From Quercus robur (Eukaryota; Streptophyta; Magnoliopsida; Fagales; Fagaceae), in NCBI RefSeq assembly GCF_932294415.1, contig NC_065543.1:44104277-44168276 (forward strand): a stretch of 64,000 bases of DNA. Direction: 5' to 3'. The notes under the pieces are model-generated. The model ran no database searches and was not told where the DNA came from. It saw only the letters and a list, made by a program, of their open reading frames with translations. This document shows positions 9,802 through 22,989 of this stretch, piece by piece (the first letter of the stretch is position 1; each line of letters begins with the position of its first letter). Made by a program: the position numbers and the translations under genes.

Positions 9802-12800
9802 CTACATATGATCTGTTTTTATGCGAACTTTTCTGCCATTCACATTTTTAATGTTCAATAAATAATCACCTACGATCCATGGAAAGCTCAAGTAATTAAG
9901 GCCTTCCCGGCAATAAGTAGGGTGATAAGTAACATAATACCATGCTGAGGCCATCTGCTGACGCTCATGCATTTTGCAGCAATCTTCAAACCATTCTTTA
10001 GTATCTCTTTGTAGCCTCTTCACTGAGAGCAGAATCCGATCCCTCAAATCACCATATCTCCTGTTATCACGCTGCAAATATGCTGCACGTTTCCGCAGAT
10101 TACCCGTCAGCAATTCATCCTCACTCTCAGCATCATAATATTTCATTAAGGTACTCATTTTCTCTGTATACTGGTCTTTGTGTCTTTCTGCAGTTTCAAG
10201 GAAGGCCTCAAAACCGTCCACTTCAAGATCATTATCATAAGCTTCTTTAGCAAACTTCTCCAACCAGACCAAGTTTGGCCTTTCTTGCACTGCTGACTCA
10301 ACAAAGGCATGGTAGAGCTTCCCCAATACGCTGTTGGAGGTATACATGGGCTTGTCTAGCCTCTCCATGAAATCTGGAAACTCCTTTGGTTTCAGAACCC
10401 TAGGCATTTCAGCTGGTGCACCAGTCTTTGCAAAGTCAACGGCCATTGAGTGAAGGTTTGCCAACTCTAGACATTTTTGACTTCGGGCTTTATCTGACTC
10501 ATGGTCAGCATGAACTAAATGTGCGGTAGAGATGGCACCCAAAGTATCATTGATCATGTAATCAACAAAAAACTTTTGGATTTCCTGCAAGTTCACCAAG
10601 ACTATGAGAAGAGCAATAAATAAATCACAAAAATATAATTAAACTTCTATTTCAACTCTAAAGGGTAAAACTAAGTTTAGAAAATATACCTCTAAGGTCA
10701 CATCATGATCCATTTTCCGAGGTCTTCTCCCTGTGTAGTCCATTGGGGGCTCAGTTTGACAGGGGATCAGATCTTTATCCCAGCTTATGAAGAACTGGTC
10801 TCCATCAAGATCACCACCAGAGCATTCATTTGGATGTGGCCTGTGGACACAAATTCTTGACACCATTATTATCTGTTTAAGAACTAACCATCTCTTCATG
10901 CCCTATTATGTGTTGTTATAACACACAGCTCAAGACATTGTTGTAGGAAATGACTGCCCAGTGCAGTTAAGTGACTAAACAGAATGAGATGTTAACTGCA
11001 AGTAAAGGTGGTTAGACAGAATGAAATGAAAATTTCCATTTCCTGGCAAGGGAAAGTGGGTTTCATAAGTAGCTGCTAACCAGGATGCTAACTAAAAATG
11101 CTCCTGTGAGAAGGCATTAGATTGTCACAATCACTAATGAAATGAAAATTTCCTTTTCCTAGCAAGGGAAACTGGGTTTCAAGAGTAGTTGCTAACCAGG
11201 ATACTATTAAAATTGCTCCTGAGAGAAGGCATTAGATTGTCGCAATCACTAATGACATAAAGTGTAAATGCATCATCTAAAAAAACAAAAAGGAAGTAGT
11301 AAAAATAGTAGTAAACTCAGATCAATAATTTTCTTTAACAACAATAATAAACAAGGGAGAACTCCATGAGGAAAGGAATACAGATTTTCCACTAAAACCA
11401 AGTCAATATTAACATATCCCTAATATGAAATTAACAGCCTAACTTCACTACACAGTGACATGCCCAAATGTAAACTCTACAGTTCATATGCCGATAGTAC
11501 CTGTCAACCTGATCTTGTAATTTATAACAATCTGAGGACCTAAATACTTTAGGATAGTCAAATTAGGAAGAGGAGTTTTTCATGATATTGTCAAATCATT
11601 GTGGTAAAATAAAGGTTGAGCAATGCAATGGTTCTAATAATTACACCTCACTAATGTACCATATCTGGTGCAGCCATAATAATTGCTGACTCTAATCCAA
11701 ATATGTAAATTAAAAACAATTAATCTAGAGATGCGAAGTATACCGTTGTCCTTTCTGAGGGAAGATAAGGCAATCCACCAGACCCTTCTCCTCTAATTCC
11801 ACTTCATAGATAGCCTCAAGAACTCTGATGTCTCCTGGGTGAAGACAAGGGTTTTTGGTCACAACAACCTTCCCTACTACTATACATGTTGTCTCATCCA
11901 CCTTCCGGAAGAAACTCTGATCCTCAGATTGCAGTTCTGCTTTTGTCATGGTAATGCGGACATACACTTGGCCATAATTTAAAATACCGGTTTCATCCAG
12001 GCAACCAATCAGGATTCGACCCTTTGGGACAAATATTCGACATCTACTTTTCAAATCAGACAAGAGGTTCTCATAATGTGCTTGAAGCATCATTGAGAGA
12101 TAAGGTTCCTGATTTGGCTCATAACCCTGAAGCAGCATTTTTACCAGAATGTTTCTAGAATCTGATCCATTCAATATCTGTAAGACCTTTATAGCTGCCT
12201 CTCTATTGGTCAACATTTTGCCCAGCAGACACAGTTGTTCCTTTTGCATTGCCTCAAATGCTTCGTCCTTTACTCCCAAGGTAGACAGGAGGGTAATAAT
12301 CTCTCGATTCAAATAGCAGGGCATGGAATCACTCCATTTAGTGACATTAAGCATCCTGTTCTTTGATTCAAATTTTTCCATACTTTTACGCAGAGATAGC
12401 TTCCGGTAGGAATTACGGTCAACAGTGACAACACCTTTAAATCCACCATATCGAATTTGAAACGCTGAAGGGGTTTTATTTAATCCACACTTTTGAGCAA
12501 CTAGCCAAGCAAAAGACTGAGAAATTTTTCCAATGCCATCTGAGAAGCAGTACTCAATATCATCTGTGATCACTTTGATATCAGGAATAATCTCTACATC
12601 TTGTCCAGGGACCTCAAGTGTTTGCATAGAGGAACTGAACAACTGACCCATCCTTGCTGCACATTTAGATACACTGCGAATCTTGTTGAAACACCCCATC
12701 CATTCTCTAATATCTTCTGCTTTTACTTTGTCATTAGAAGCAAACATCCAAACAGAATTTGATCGCAGTTGACTAGCAGAAAAAGCTAAAAACTGAAATC

Positions 12801-15800
12801 TTTTAGCTCCAATCACAATCCCATCTCGAAGAACAGTCAATATGCGATGATATATTCCAGTTCTAAAAGGTTTGGCAAAAATACCTCGCTGGACACTTGT
12901 GGAAATGGCATTTGCAGGAAGCTTACTCCAATCCTCTTCAACAAAAGTAACTCTCATAAAATCTGAAGCATATGTTGCAAAATTCTTCACCACATAATTA
13001 GAAGTTTCAAACTCAGGTCCCAAGCAATAAATCTTTGACGGGGTAATTAGTGCTCTATGACAACTCATTACATTTTGATCTTTTAATCTATTGTAGGAAG
13101 AGGGGGGAACACTCTTACGGTTTCTTTCTTGGATATGAAATTGAGTCTTTACAAATGGTACAGGCTCATAACAAGTGGAATTTAGCTTGTGCAACTTCTG
13201 AAGAACCATAAGAGCAGTTTCAACATCTTTCTTGCTAAGTATCTCAATCAGATCAGTACCTGCAGCAAGGCTAATTTTCTGGGTATGGACAAGGGAATTG
13301 AGTTGGAAAAGGATCTCATATGCTAAGTTAGAGGCCAATTTGTATTTCACAAGTGGAACTATCTCAGATTTTGAAGAGAATTCCTCTCCATCCTCTAAAA
13401 TTAGATCATTCATATCTTCTCTATAATGGGGGAAACTTGTAAAAAAATCTGAACTCGTTAATCCTTCAATTTCCCAACAAAATGAAGTTGAGTGTCCAAT
13501 TGACTTTTTACTGGAAAAGTCTATCGTGCGAACCCAACGAAAGTCAAAATCTTCCTTGCAGAAATTGTACCGATCAGCACTAAATTTTGAAGTTATATCA
13601 GGTCCAGAAATTTTCTGATAGATCCTTGGTCCATACTTGAGCTGAGAGAGTAGATTAGTACACTTTGAGTCAGAGTATTCTAAAGCCAGAAACCAATCAA
13701 CAGGAGTAAGTAATGTCAGAAGATAGCTATAGTTATTGAAAAATGGTAATTTCATCCAAGTGTTGTATGCTACAAACTCCCAGTCCCCACTTATTCCCTT
13801 TTTTACAACCCCAAGCAAATGATATTACAAGGTTTGAGTAAAGCATCCTCCTTATAAAGTTGCCAGTGTTCATGCATCATCACAGAGACTTTACCAATAT
13901 AAATGCCTAAGAGGGAATTTAATCATTACGAAGCTCATTATGCCTTTACTAATTCATTTGTGAAGCTATCTGCAATAGAGTCAAAACATATACTATTTAT
14001 AAATAAACTCTATAAATTCATCAATACAAACCTATCCTTGAATCCTAATCAACAAGATAAATTTAGTTAAACTCACTATTGACTCCACCTCTATGGATTA
14101 ACTATCAACTTAACTTAATAAAGAATCTTCAAAAAGGTTGTCAGTTACATCATGCAGGTAATTTACTGATGCATTCATTATTTAGTAGAATAAAAAGGAA
14201 AAAAAAAATCCAGAAACTCCTATAACAAAGGAAAGAAACAATTTTCAATTTTCATAAATCTTTTGAAACAAAGGTGGCAGGGAACTACCAGAAGGGATAG
14301 GCTGCATTATTATGCAAGTATCTACTTCTTGCTTAGCACAAAAATGTGACACAAGCTTTGGCAGCAATTGCAATCATCCATATTGGGTTCACATTCAACT
14401 GAATCTACCCAATAATCCTTTACTCCACAATGTAAATCAACTCACAGCCTATTGATCATGCATTCTCAAGAGAACCAGGCTAGACAAGACATTTGTCACA
14501 AGACACGACAAAAGAATAATAACAGAAATTGAAATGAAAGTGTACTTATTGCACCTCTTCCCTAGAATGTCCCAAATTAAAAACATCTTCTATCCTACAT
14601 TGTACACCAAGATAGCAGCAAACACAATCAGACAAGGTAACATCAACAAAAGCCAAACCAAAAGAAATATCTCAGCATACATATCAGACACTGCCACTCA
14701 ACAAATTTGAGACAAACCTCAAAACTTTTATTTTGAATTCAAGGAAAACATTGACAGATAAATTGGCAAAATCTTTGTTTTTTTGTTTTAATAAGTACTT
14801 GAAAAGGAAAAACAGCAATGTTCCCCGTAAACAAGAAGTGTAGTAGGGAGGCTACAAACATATACCAAGAAATTCCTCCAAACTAGAAAAAGAGTGACTG
14901 CTTAAAGCAGCCGTCCAATCATACAAAGAATGTACAAACAAATATTTTATCTCCAACAACGAACTTTCAAACCTTTCAAATGTACGTTGACTGATGTTCC
15001 CAAATAGTCCACATAATACATAATGGAATCTTCCTATTTTGTAAATTCTCGGGTTGAAAACAAGCCCTCTTCCTCCACCAAAATCTCAAAGCTTTTCAAT
15101 TCGATTTTAAACAGGCTTTTACCACCCATGTTTGGGAAAAAGAAGCAAATTTGAGAGACTACTGCCTCTCCACCCAAGGATCTCCCAATTTAGCTGTTTA
15201 ACAACAACAAGGGTGATCCATTAAAGGTGCTGATGTTTCCCTAGGGGAAAGCTTTTCGCCAATCAGAGTCTCCCAAAAGCCATAAATCAACCCAATGTAC
15301 CAATAACATAACGTAATTCAATCAACAGATACACTAGCAGAAACCATTAACAGCCTATCTAGCTCTGTAACTAAACTAGAGAGTAATAAAAGGCATAAAA
15401 ATGTTCCCTATTCTCTCATTCTTATTCCTACAAACAATCCAAGACAGAACAAACAATCAATCAAAACTCGCTTCTGTTCATATTAAAAAAAAAAAAACAC
15501 ACACACACACACAAGCTGCAACACATTCATCATTCTTATTCCTACAAACAATCAAAACTTGTTTCTTTGCCTACTAAAAACAAACAACAAAATCAGCACA
15601 AGCTACAACACATTAATCATAAAACAACAAAGACATACCAAAAAAGCAAGAAAAACAAAAGTAAAAAAATCAAACCTTTAAGACCAAGGCATCGCCATCC
15701 CCATCAGCAAAATGACTCCGAAAAGTGTCCAAAACATCATGAAACATAATCTCAAGTTTATAACACTCCCCACCTTGCCAAACCCAGAACTCGACCCTTT

Positions 15801-16206
15801 CTCTCTCGGGCATAACCCAGACCCTCACACCCTCCCAAGAATCCAACACACTCATGCAACCCTCTCGAGCTATAAAACCCACATGCAAAACACAGTTATC
15901 TAGGCGGTGCTTTGGGTTCACGGGGCGTGGGACGATGTCGTCGTAGGTTGTCTCGGAGAGTCTGAGAGTTTGGGACTTGAAGGTGAGAGTGACAGACATG
16001 GCCTTGGACTTGGCCTCGAGAGTGGTGAACTGGATTCGACCGAAGCTTCGGGGCTTCCATTGCTTGTGCTCGGTGGAGATTTCGAGGGCGAAGATGGAGT
16101 CACTGCCGAGCTGGGATTCGAGGAAGTGACGGAGGTCGTGGGCAGTGATTGTTTGAGGAAGGTTTGAGACCCCAACTGTGGGTCTCTCCGCCGCAACAAC
16201 ACTCAT
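9802..16206 (-). CDS. RDR2: RNA-dependent RNA polymerase 2 (four exons)
   Basis: This enzyme copies Pol IV transcripts into double-stranded RNA for 24-nt siRNAs in RNA-directed DNA methylation (family knowledge). Exons by GT-AG signals and homology: 16206-15676, 13641-11744, 10840-10690 and 10584-9802; all joins keep frame. The product is about 1120 residues, close to the usual 1130 of RDR2. The N-terminus has the RRM-like block (VGVSNLPQTITAHDLRHFLE). Exon 2 holds the conserved KYGPRIYQK, FDFRWVRT, YCFSDGIGKIS and SAFQIRYGG blocks. The catalytic loop DLDGD is at residues 820-824 in exon 3. The C-terminus has SAWYYVTYHP and SFPWIVGDYLL. Identity with RDR2 rather than RDR1 or RDR6 rests on the close residue-by-residue match throughout. 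Intron 1 is about 2.0 kb, intron 2 about 0.9 kb with a tandem duplication, intron 3 105 bp. I see no disabling change. Confidence 0.95.
11020..11250. repeat. Tandem duplication in RDR2 intron 2
   Basis: Two units of about 116 bp (11020-11135 and 11136-11250) each start AATGAAATGAAAATTTCC and end with GGCATTAGATTGTC, CAATCACT. They differ by scattered changes. The duplication lies wholly inside the intron between the second and third exons. Confidence 0.85.
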
Positions 16207-16429
16207 TGGTTTGCTCTGCTTAGTTGCGAATACTGAGAGTATCTAATAAGCAGTGAAGTGAAGAGTAAAGAGCGAAGAGAGAGAATCTAAGGAGACAGAC
16301 CCAAGTTTGGGAGCTTTAAGCGAGAAAACAGGAAAAAGTTCCGCCCAACACTTGTCTGTGGTGGTTTTTTGTTTTTTGTTTTTTTTTTTTTTTAATAAAA
16401 ATCATTTGTCCTTGCCCTTCTTGGAATAA

Positions 16430-16463
<34 letters not shown>

Positions 16464-17516
16464 GGTAAGAGACTGTGCGTGGGTTAACATTTTCCATCAC
16501 TTCGGGTCAGTTTAGATATAATTTATTTTGTTAAAAATTGAAACTGAAAACACTTTAGTAAAATAAATTTTAATATATAAATAGTATCGTAGGATCTATT
16601 TTTAATATTTTTTTTGAATAAAGTGGTTGTAGATCTCGTGAACAGTATTCAACAGTGCATTCTGTCGAGAGAAAGTTTGAAAAGCATGCAGCAAAAAAAA
16701 AGAGGAAAATGCAAAATGCAAACGTTGAAGGAAACGCCAGATCCAAACACTACCTTAATAAACAATAACGAGTGAGAGAAAAAAAAATTTAGGGCCCATT
16801 TGGTACATGTGTTTAAACAATAATTTTCAATTTTTTTGAAAAGCGAAAAATGTATGAAAATACTTGTAATATTATTTAAAAACTGAAAACATGTATTTGA
16901 ACTCACGTAGCAAGCCCTTATTTTACAAAATGGTATTATAAGTGACTCTGTGGGAATCCCACAAATATAGGTCTCATAAGACACCTTCACTGGAGGCTAA
17001 AGAGATTACTCTTTATATTCTCATTTTCTAAAGGAAGGAATAATAAATTAGCCTCATTGCAATGAGGCTTTTTTTTTTGGGTATATAATCATAATTTTTT
17101 ATTTATTCATCCTTTTTCGGGCACTAAAAATCTGTGATGAATTTGAATTTGTTGAATGTCTAGAGTAACTATTTTAATTTTTTTTTAAATGATAAAAGAT
17201 GAGGAGGAAAATATGTGTGTTTGTTTAAATTTCAAAAATGATAAGTGATAAGGAGATTACAATGTAATTTAGAGTGTGCCTATTTATATTTAAATAATAA
17301 TAAGAGATGAGAAGGAAAATATGATTCTTCTCTTTTAAATTTCAAAAATGATAGGAGATAAAGAGATTGTAAACTACTAAGAATGTGAGTTTGGTTTTAA
17401 ATTATGAGCTTTTATTTTATGAATCTGTCCACCTTCCATAAATGGCTTGGGTTAAAATGGCTTGAAAACCCCTCAAATAGTAATATAAATATAGAAGTTG
17501 AATAAGGAATTTAGAA
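16207..17516. other. RDR2 5' flank with MITE remains and a local repeat
   Basis: The RDR2 leader is purine-rich (16245-16300). Beyond T-runs at 16380-16460 lie two stretches with hAT-like MITE text: about 16500-16760, ending AGATCCAAACACTACC, and about 16795-16930, starting GGGCCCATTTGGTACATG. At about 17186-17390 a 119-bp unit containing TTTCAAAAATGATA and AGGAGA is present twice. No gene is seen. Confidence 0.5.
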
Positions 17517-17525
17517 TGGTATTTA
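17517..17525. repeat. Left 9-bp target duplication of the composite MULE
   Basis: TGGTATTTA directly abuts the first base of the terminal repeat at 17526. The identical 9-mer, in the same orientation, directly abuts the far end at 43962-43970. Confidence 0.65.
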
Positions 17526-17671
17526 GGGAAAATTGTCCACATACCCCTAAACTTTCAACTAGTGGCCAAAATACTCCATGAATTATTATATTACGAAATT
17601 TACTCTGTAAACTATACATATCTATCAAATCAGTACTTCAGTTAGTCTAACGTTAAAACATTAACAGAATA

Positions 17672-19240
17672 AGGGTCTGTTTGGATACTGTTTATTTGTT
17701 GAAAACTGAAATTTTATTGCTGAAAATACTGTAGTAAAGTAATTTTTAAAAATAAGAATCGTACTATGGACCCAAAAATGTATGGGCATGCGCGTTTTTG
17801 TGTTTTTGGTTGGGTCGTGAACAATACCGTGGGACTCAGCCAAAAACAAAAACGCAAATGCAATGCTAAATCATTTGCACGCAAACGCATACTAAGAGCA
17901 TCCACAGCAGTGGAGCTAAAAATTTAGCTTTTTAACTCCATCAAAAGTTATTTTATCTATTTTACCTACATACATGCTGCAGCAGTGGATCTATTTTAGC
18001 TTTCAACACAATAAAATAATATAAATATCACAATAAAATAATATAACCATTACAATGAAATAATATATCCCACTACCAAAAAAAATCTACAGCACCCACC
18101 ACAACCACTTCTACCATCAGCCACAGCTATAGCCACAACCACCACCACCACTGGCCACCAGTCCACATCAGGAAAAAAAAAAAAAAAAAAAAAAAAAACC
18201 CAAATCTCCAATCTTTTTCCTCAACCCAAACCAAACAAATCACCAATCACAAACAAAAAAAAAAAAAAAAAAAAAATGCAGCACAACCACCACTAAGGCA
18301 CCAACACAGCATCACCAACAAACCCACAGCCACCACAAAACAAACCCACAGTACATCACAAAACAAACCCACAGCCACAAATCACAAATCGGACCCATAA
18401 ATCACAAATCGAACCCACGCTGATACGACCCACCACCAGCAAAACAACCCACCACCACCACCATCTCCACCGTGACTCCTGAAATCCAACAACCCAAACG
18501 CCGAAACCTACCAAACCCAAATCCAGCTACCCAAACGTCGAAACCACACATCGAAACAAAAACCCAGCCCGAAACACAAAGCCGAAACATAAAGCTGAAA
18601 CACAAGTACAGCTCGAAACACAAAACCGAAACGTCAAAAATAGAAAAGAGAGGCCGAAATGGGTCAGGTCGGCGGTCGAACTTAGGTCGACAACCAAGCG
18701 TGGGTCGGCGGTGACGGGTCTGTGGCAGCTGGGCTCGTGCAGATCAGCGATAGGTCTTTGAGGAAGAAAGAAGGGTCTATGAAGGAAGAAAGAAGAGATG
18801 GGGAGGCAGGAAGGAGAGAGAGACAGAGAAAGGAGAATGAAGGAAAGAATAAAAAATAAAAAAAGAAGTGTGAACACAGAATAAAAAATTATTTTTCATT
18901 TTAGCTTTGAGCTACAGTGCACATCTATCTATAGATGTGCATTGTAGCAAAAAACTAAAAAAATTTAAGTATAGCTCCATTGCTATAGCCTCTTTTTTGT
19001 GTTTTGCTGCTACGAATGCTCTAAGCGTGCATTTGGATTGGGCGTTTTGCCCAATCGTGTGTCTGTGTTATTTTAGCAAGTCTCATGGGCACTATTTACG
19101 GACCTACAAAAGTCAGTAAAATACAAATTTCTAAGTAAATCTGGATCTTATTATACTGTTCACAAATTTAAAAATTATTTTATTACAGTATTTTCAACCA
19201 TAAACTTCTTATTTTTAGCATATCAGCGGTATGTAAACAT
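17672..19240. mobile_element. hAT-like MITE material nested in the E1 terminal repeat
   Basis: E1 reads AACAGAATAAG to 17671 and resumes at AGCATGTGAGATGC near 19241. The E2 right end reads straight through this point (ACAGAATAAGCATGTGAG), so about 1.57 kb was added here. The insert begins GGTCTGTTTGGATACTG and ends with TGTAAACATGCTC. Both halves share the text TTGAAAATACTGTA/GAAAATACTGTAG near their ends. It is itself split by the PIF-type MITE at 17896-19021. One or two hAT-like copies may be involved. Confidence 0.55.
17896..19021. mobile_element. PIF/Harbinger-type MITE
   Basis: This 1126-bp element has inverted tips GAGCATCCACAGCAGTGG and GCTGCTACGAATGCTC (reverse complement GAGCATTCGTAGCAGC). 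TAA flanks both sides (17893-17895, 19022-19024), the 3-bp target duplication of PIF/Harbinger elements. Inside are A-runs, an ACC/CCA-rich stretch (18080-18480) and a hairpin-like ACATCTATCTATAGATGTGC near 18920. The reading frames inside are compositional and show no family. Confidence 0.75.
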
Positions 19241-20582
19241 GCTCTAAAAGCATGTGAGATGCCTGTGTTCCCCGCAGAGAGGAGAGACCTCTGACCAACA
19301 GAAAAGAAAGAAAGGCGGTGAAACTAGAGCCACCGCAGAACTTCTCTCCGCCGTCTCGCCGCCCTTGTCCCGGCAATGCTTGGTGGTTTCGCTGCACCGT
19401 TCAATACCCAGCACCTGGTATTTTTTTTTTCCTTTCATTCTTTACCTGAGTTTAAATCCATAAAGAACTCTTTATTTTTCTGATCTCCATGTGCAAATTT
19501 CTTGGTTTGGTTTAGTTTTGGGGACTGGGTTTCTGCTTTGTTTGTTTCATAGAAATTAATGGAATTTACAAATGAAATAAACATTAAATTTGGGGGTATT
19601 ACAATATATATATATATATATATATATATCAAATGAATGAATTATATTCTTTATATTGTTTTGCAATTGATGCTTATGTGGCTAGTGATCTAGTGAACGT
19701 GTATTGCATTATTACTTTTGAGTATGCTATACAGCTATTTGATGAAATGCCTGTGTGAGATATGGCTACTGCATCATCCTAGACTTAGAGGATATGGTGG
19801 TTGCTTCCTCACACTTAGTATTGGCTAGAATAATTGTTTTAGATTATTTTGCATCAATTTGCAGATCATAAGACAGATGCATTATTTTAAGAACTCTTAA
19901 AATTAGATTCCACCTTCAGGGTCATTGAGTGTTGTTCAGGATTGGATCTAAAAAGTTAGAACTAGTTCAAGGTTGAAATTTTCTACGGACTCCAAAAGCA
20001 AGAAATGAATATTTAGATATCTTTTCAAAACTCTAATAATTATTTATAGAATCTAGGCTACGTGCTAAAATTTATGGAGTATTCTATTTGGAGACCTCAT
20101 TGAAGAAGAGAGGAATTGTCCTTTTACTACATTCAAGTTTGTTTTGATGTATTTCTAGTAACTTTTGTGGGCTAAAGACTTCATTTTAATTTTCAACGCC
20201 TTCAATTGCTAACTCATTTTCTTCCTTTCTGGTCTCTTTTCAACTGGTGGAACAAGAAAGAAGGAAAACACAATTTAGAGTGTAATTTAGCGAGCTTGCT
20301 GATAGGTGATTTTTTAGCACAGTGTGTATATTGTTTGATGTGTTGGCAATCTAGTTGCTAAGCATTTGACTCTTTATTGGCCATTTGCAATGAATTATAT
20401 TCTCCAAATTGTTTTATTTAAATAAGTAGACTGGTAAAAATACTAGCTTTAAGGGAATAGTTTAGCTTATGGATTAGGAGTTCAGTGTATTTTTTCCCTA
20501 TTTCTATATTGGATTTTTTTTTTTTTTTTTTTCTTTTTCCAGCTCTTTCTGTTAGTCTTCTTGTTAATTTTCTATTGTAGCC

Positions 20583-21008
20583 ATGGATGAATGTCTACTT
20601 TTACTCCCTGCAAATGCACCTTTTATGCCAAATGTACCACCCTCAAAATTGCCTACATCCAGTGCTTAAGTTGCTCTAGCAAAGCCCTTATCTGCCACTG
20701 GGAGTAGTACACTTCAGCTCAGTTCATCTTGTGTAAAACGTTCAAGCCACATTTTCTATGATTCTGATGATTACTTAGATCGAGATATTTATGAGATTGT
20801 AGATGCTATGGCTACTGAGTCTGAACCGTCTACATCCGGTGCTGCACAACCTACATTATTTGATATGATGGATCTCCTGCAACAGATTCTACCTTGCTTA
20901 TATCAGATTCTACATTACCTAAATCGTATTGAACAAGATATTAAAGAGATTAAGGAGGGTCAAGAGTTAGGAGTTGATAATTTAGTGATGTACTTATGTT
21001 CTTTGTGA
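20583..21008 (+). pseudogene. Small second ORF of the MULE (E1 copy), unknown family
   Basis: From ATG at 20583 the frame reads MDECLLLLPANAPFMPNVPP, an in-frame stop (TAA) follows TSSA, and the frame then continues open to 21008. The downstream part has SSTLQLSSS, an acidic DSDDYLDRDIYEIVDAMA block, a Ser/Thr-rich TESEPSTSGAAQPTLFD, and a helical end DMMDLLQQ then LNRIEQDIKEIKEGQ that could form a coiled coil. E2 carries the same ORF on its minus strand, with TAG at the homologous stop codon. It points toward the SWIM remnant, the convergent layout known for mudrA/mudrB of maize MuDR. I see no sequence match to mudrB. Function is unknown. Confidence 0.5.
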
Positions 21009-21461
21009 ACTTGCTGGTTTAGTACCTTGTGAACTTTGATGCTTAGTTATAACAGTTTGTTTTTGTACTTAAAACATACTTTACTTTATACTCCTTGCTT
21101 CCTGTAGGTTCTGAATATTGTCAATGTATGTATCAATTTCTTTCAGACTTTTCTTTTTTCTTGATTTGGTCTTAAAATTACAAAGAATTTAATATTCTTT
21201 TGCTCAACTGCCAATTTTATATACTTCCATGTAACTTTTAGGTGACCATGTTATTATTTACATGTAATCATGCAAGCAGAGCAATTTTTATGAATGATTG
21301 AATGGTGGCAGGCTATGTAACTTAATTAATTCTTTTCATAGTGTAGGAATAAAAATATTGGGGTGTCCCTCAGAGAAAAGCATTCAAGTTTTTTAAATGC
21401 GTGGGGACACAAGATTTGAGAGTGGCATGTGAATCTAATTAATTTTAATTCTCTGTTAATC

Positions 21462-22937
21462 CACAACACTGACTCACTACTCTACAAAGTCTTCAAAGCC
21501 AAATATTTTCCACATTGTACAATCTTGGATGAGGAGGTTAAGATGAAAGGATCCTATGCTTGGCAAAGCATTTTGAAAGCTAGAAGTCTGGTGCGTATAG
21601 GGTCAACTTGGAGAATTGGCGATGGAGAAAAAGTCCTTATAAGAGGTGATAATTGGCTACTTGAACAGTTTTCCAAGCAAGTCATAGATGAAGAAATCCC
21701 TTGCTGGTTGGAAGAAAGAGTCTGTGAAGAACTGATGCCGCATGAAGCCAATGCTGTCCTCAGTATACCCCTTAGCAGCAGGCAGCCAGAAGACACTCTA
21801 ATATGGTAAAAGTCAAAAAATGGAGTTTACACAACGAAGAGTGCTTATCGTTTACTAGCTGACAGTGAGGCCTTGAAACAACCTGGACAATCTAACCCGA
21901 CAGCTAATAATGGACTATGGAAGAAATTGTGGAGTCTTGACATCCCTAACAAAGTGAAGCACTTTTTATGGCGTGCTAGTTGTGAATCACAAATATCACT
22001 CGCAATGATATGTGCGAAATATGCGATGGCGAAGCAGAAGATACCATTCATGCATTGTGGGATTGCCATGTACTGAAAGAAATTTGGTGGGAGATGGACA
22101 TTTGCAGGAGTAATCTTGCTACTCGTTTCACTTGTTTTAGTGATCTCCTAACAGGAATTTTTAATAGTCAAGAACCAAACCAGGCCGAGGTGTTTGCATT
22201 TGTAGCTTGGGAGATTTGGAGAAAGAGGAATGCTTTAAGGGTGGGTGTTGACTCCATACCGTACTCAAAAATATTTGTGGAAGCCATTGAGAGATTGCAA
22301 GAGTTCCAAGCAGCACGGTCTGATCAAATCTTAACCAACCAGAGGAATGGTTTCACTAGCTGGGTCCCATCTCCTAACCCTCTGCTGAAAGTTAACTTTG
22401 ACGGGGCGGTATTCCAGGATACGTACCATGCTGGAATTGGTGTTGTAATCAGGGACTCCGAAGGCAAAGTTTTAAGTGCTTTATCTGAAAGGATCAAATT
22501 AACCCCAACGGTGGACGATGTTAAAGCAATGGCATGCAGGAGAGCAATTGAGAATGGACTACAACAAGCACTGTTTGAAGGGGACTCGGCAACAGTCATA
22601 AACGACATTCAAGCTGGTCCACCTTGTCTGGCTTCGTTTGGGCATATTATTGAGGATGCCATCAACTTGACTTCACACCTCTATTACTGCTCCTTTTCAC
22701 ATGTGCTACGAAAAGGCAATACTGTGGCTGACAAGGTAGCTATAAATTAGCTAAGTTTGTTTTGTACCCAAATTTTGGAAGGAGTACATCGCTAATGATG
22801 TCAGCTCTCTTGTATTACTCGACAGCAGCTTTGCGTTGGCTTAAATAAAATGGTTGACTACCGGGCTTTCTGGCCTAAGTGGTACCCAGTTCACTTGGTG
22901 ACCGCCAACTCATCCCCTGCATAAACAATTACCCAGC

Positions 22938-22989
<52 letters not shown>

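Noticed and set aside
15907-16167. Plus-strand frames over RDR2 exon 1
   Set aside because: Shadows of the RDR2 coding frame on the opposite strand.
18472-18877. Frames inside the PIF-type MITE
   Set aside because: Produced by ACC/CGAAAC repeats; both strands are open, with no recognisable domain.
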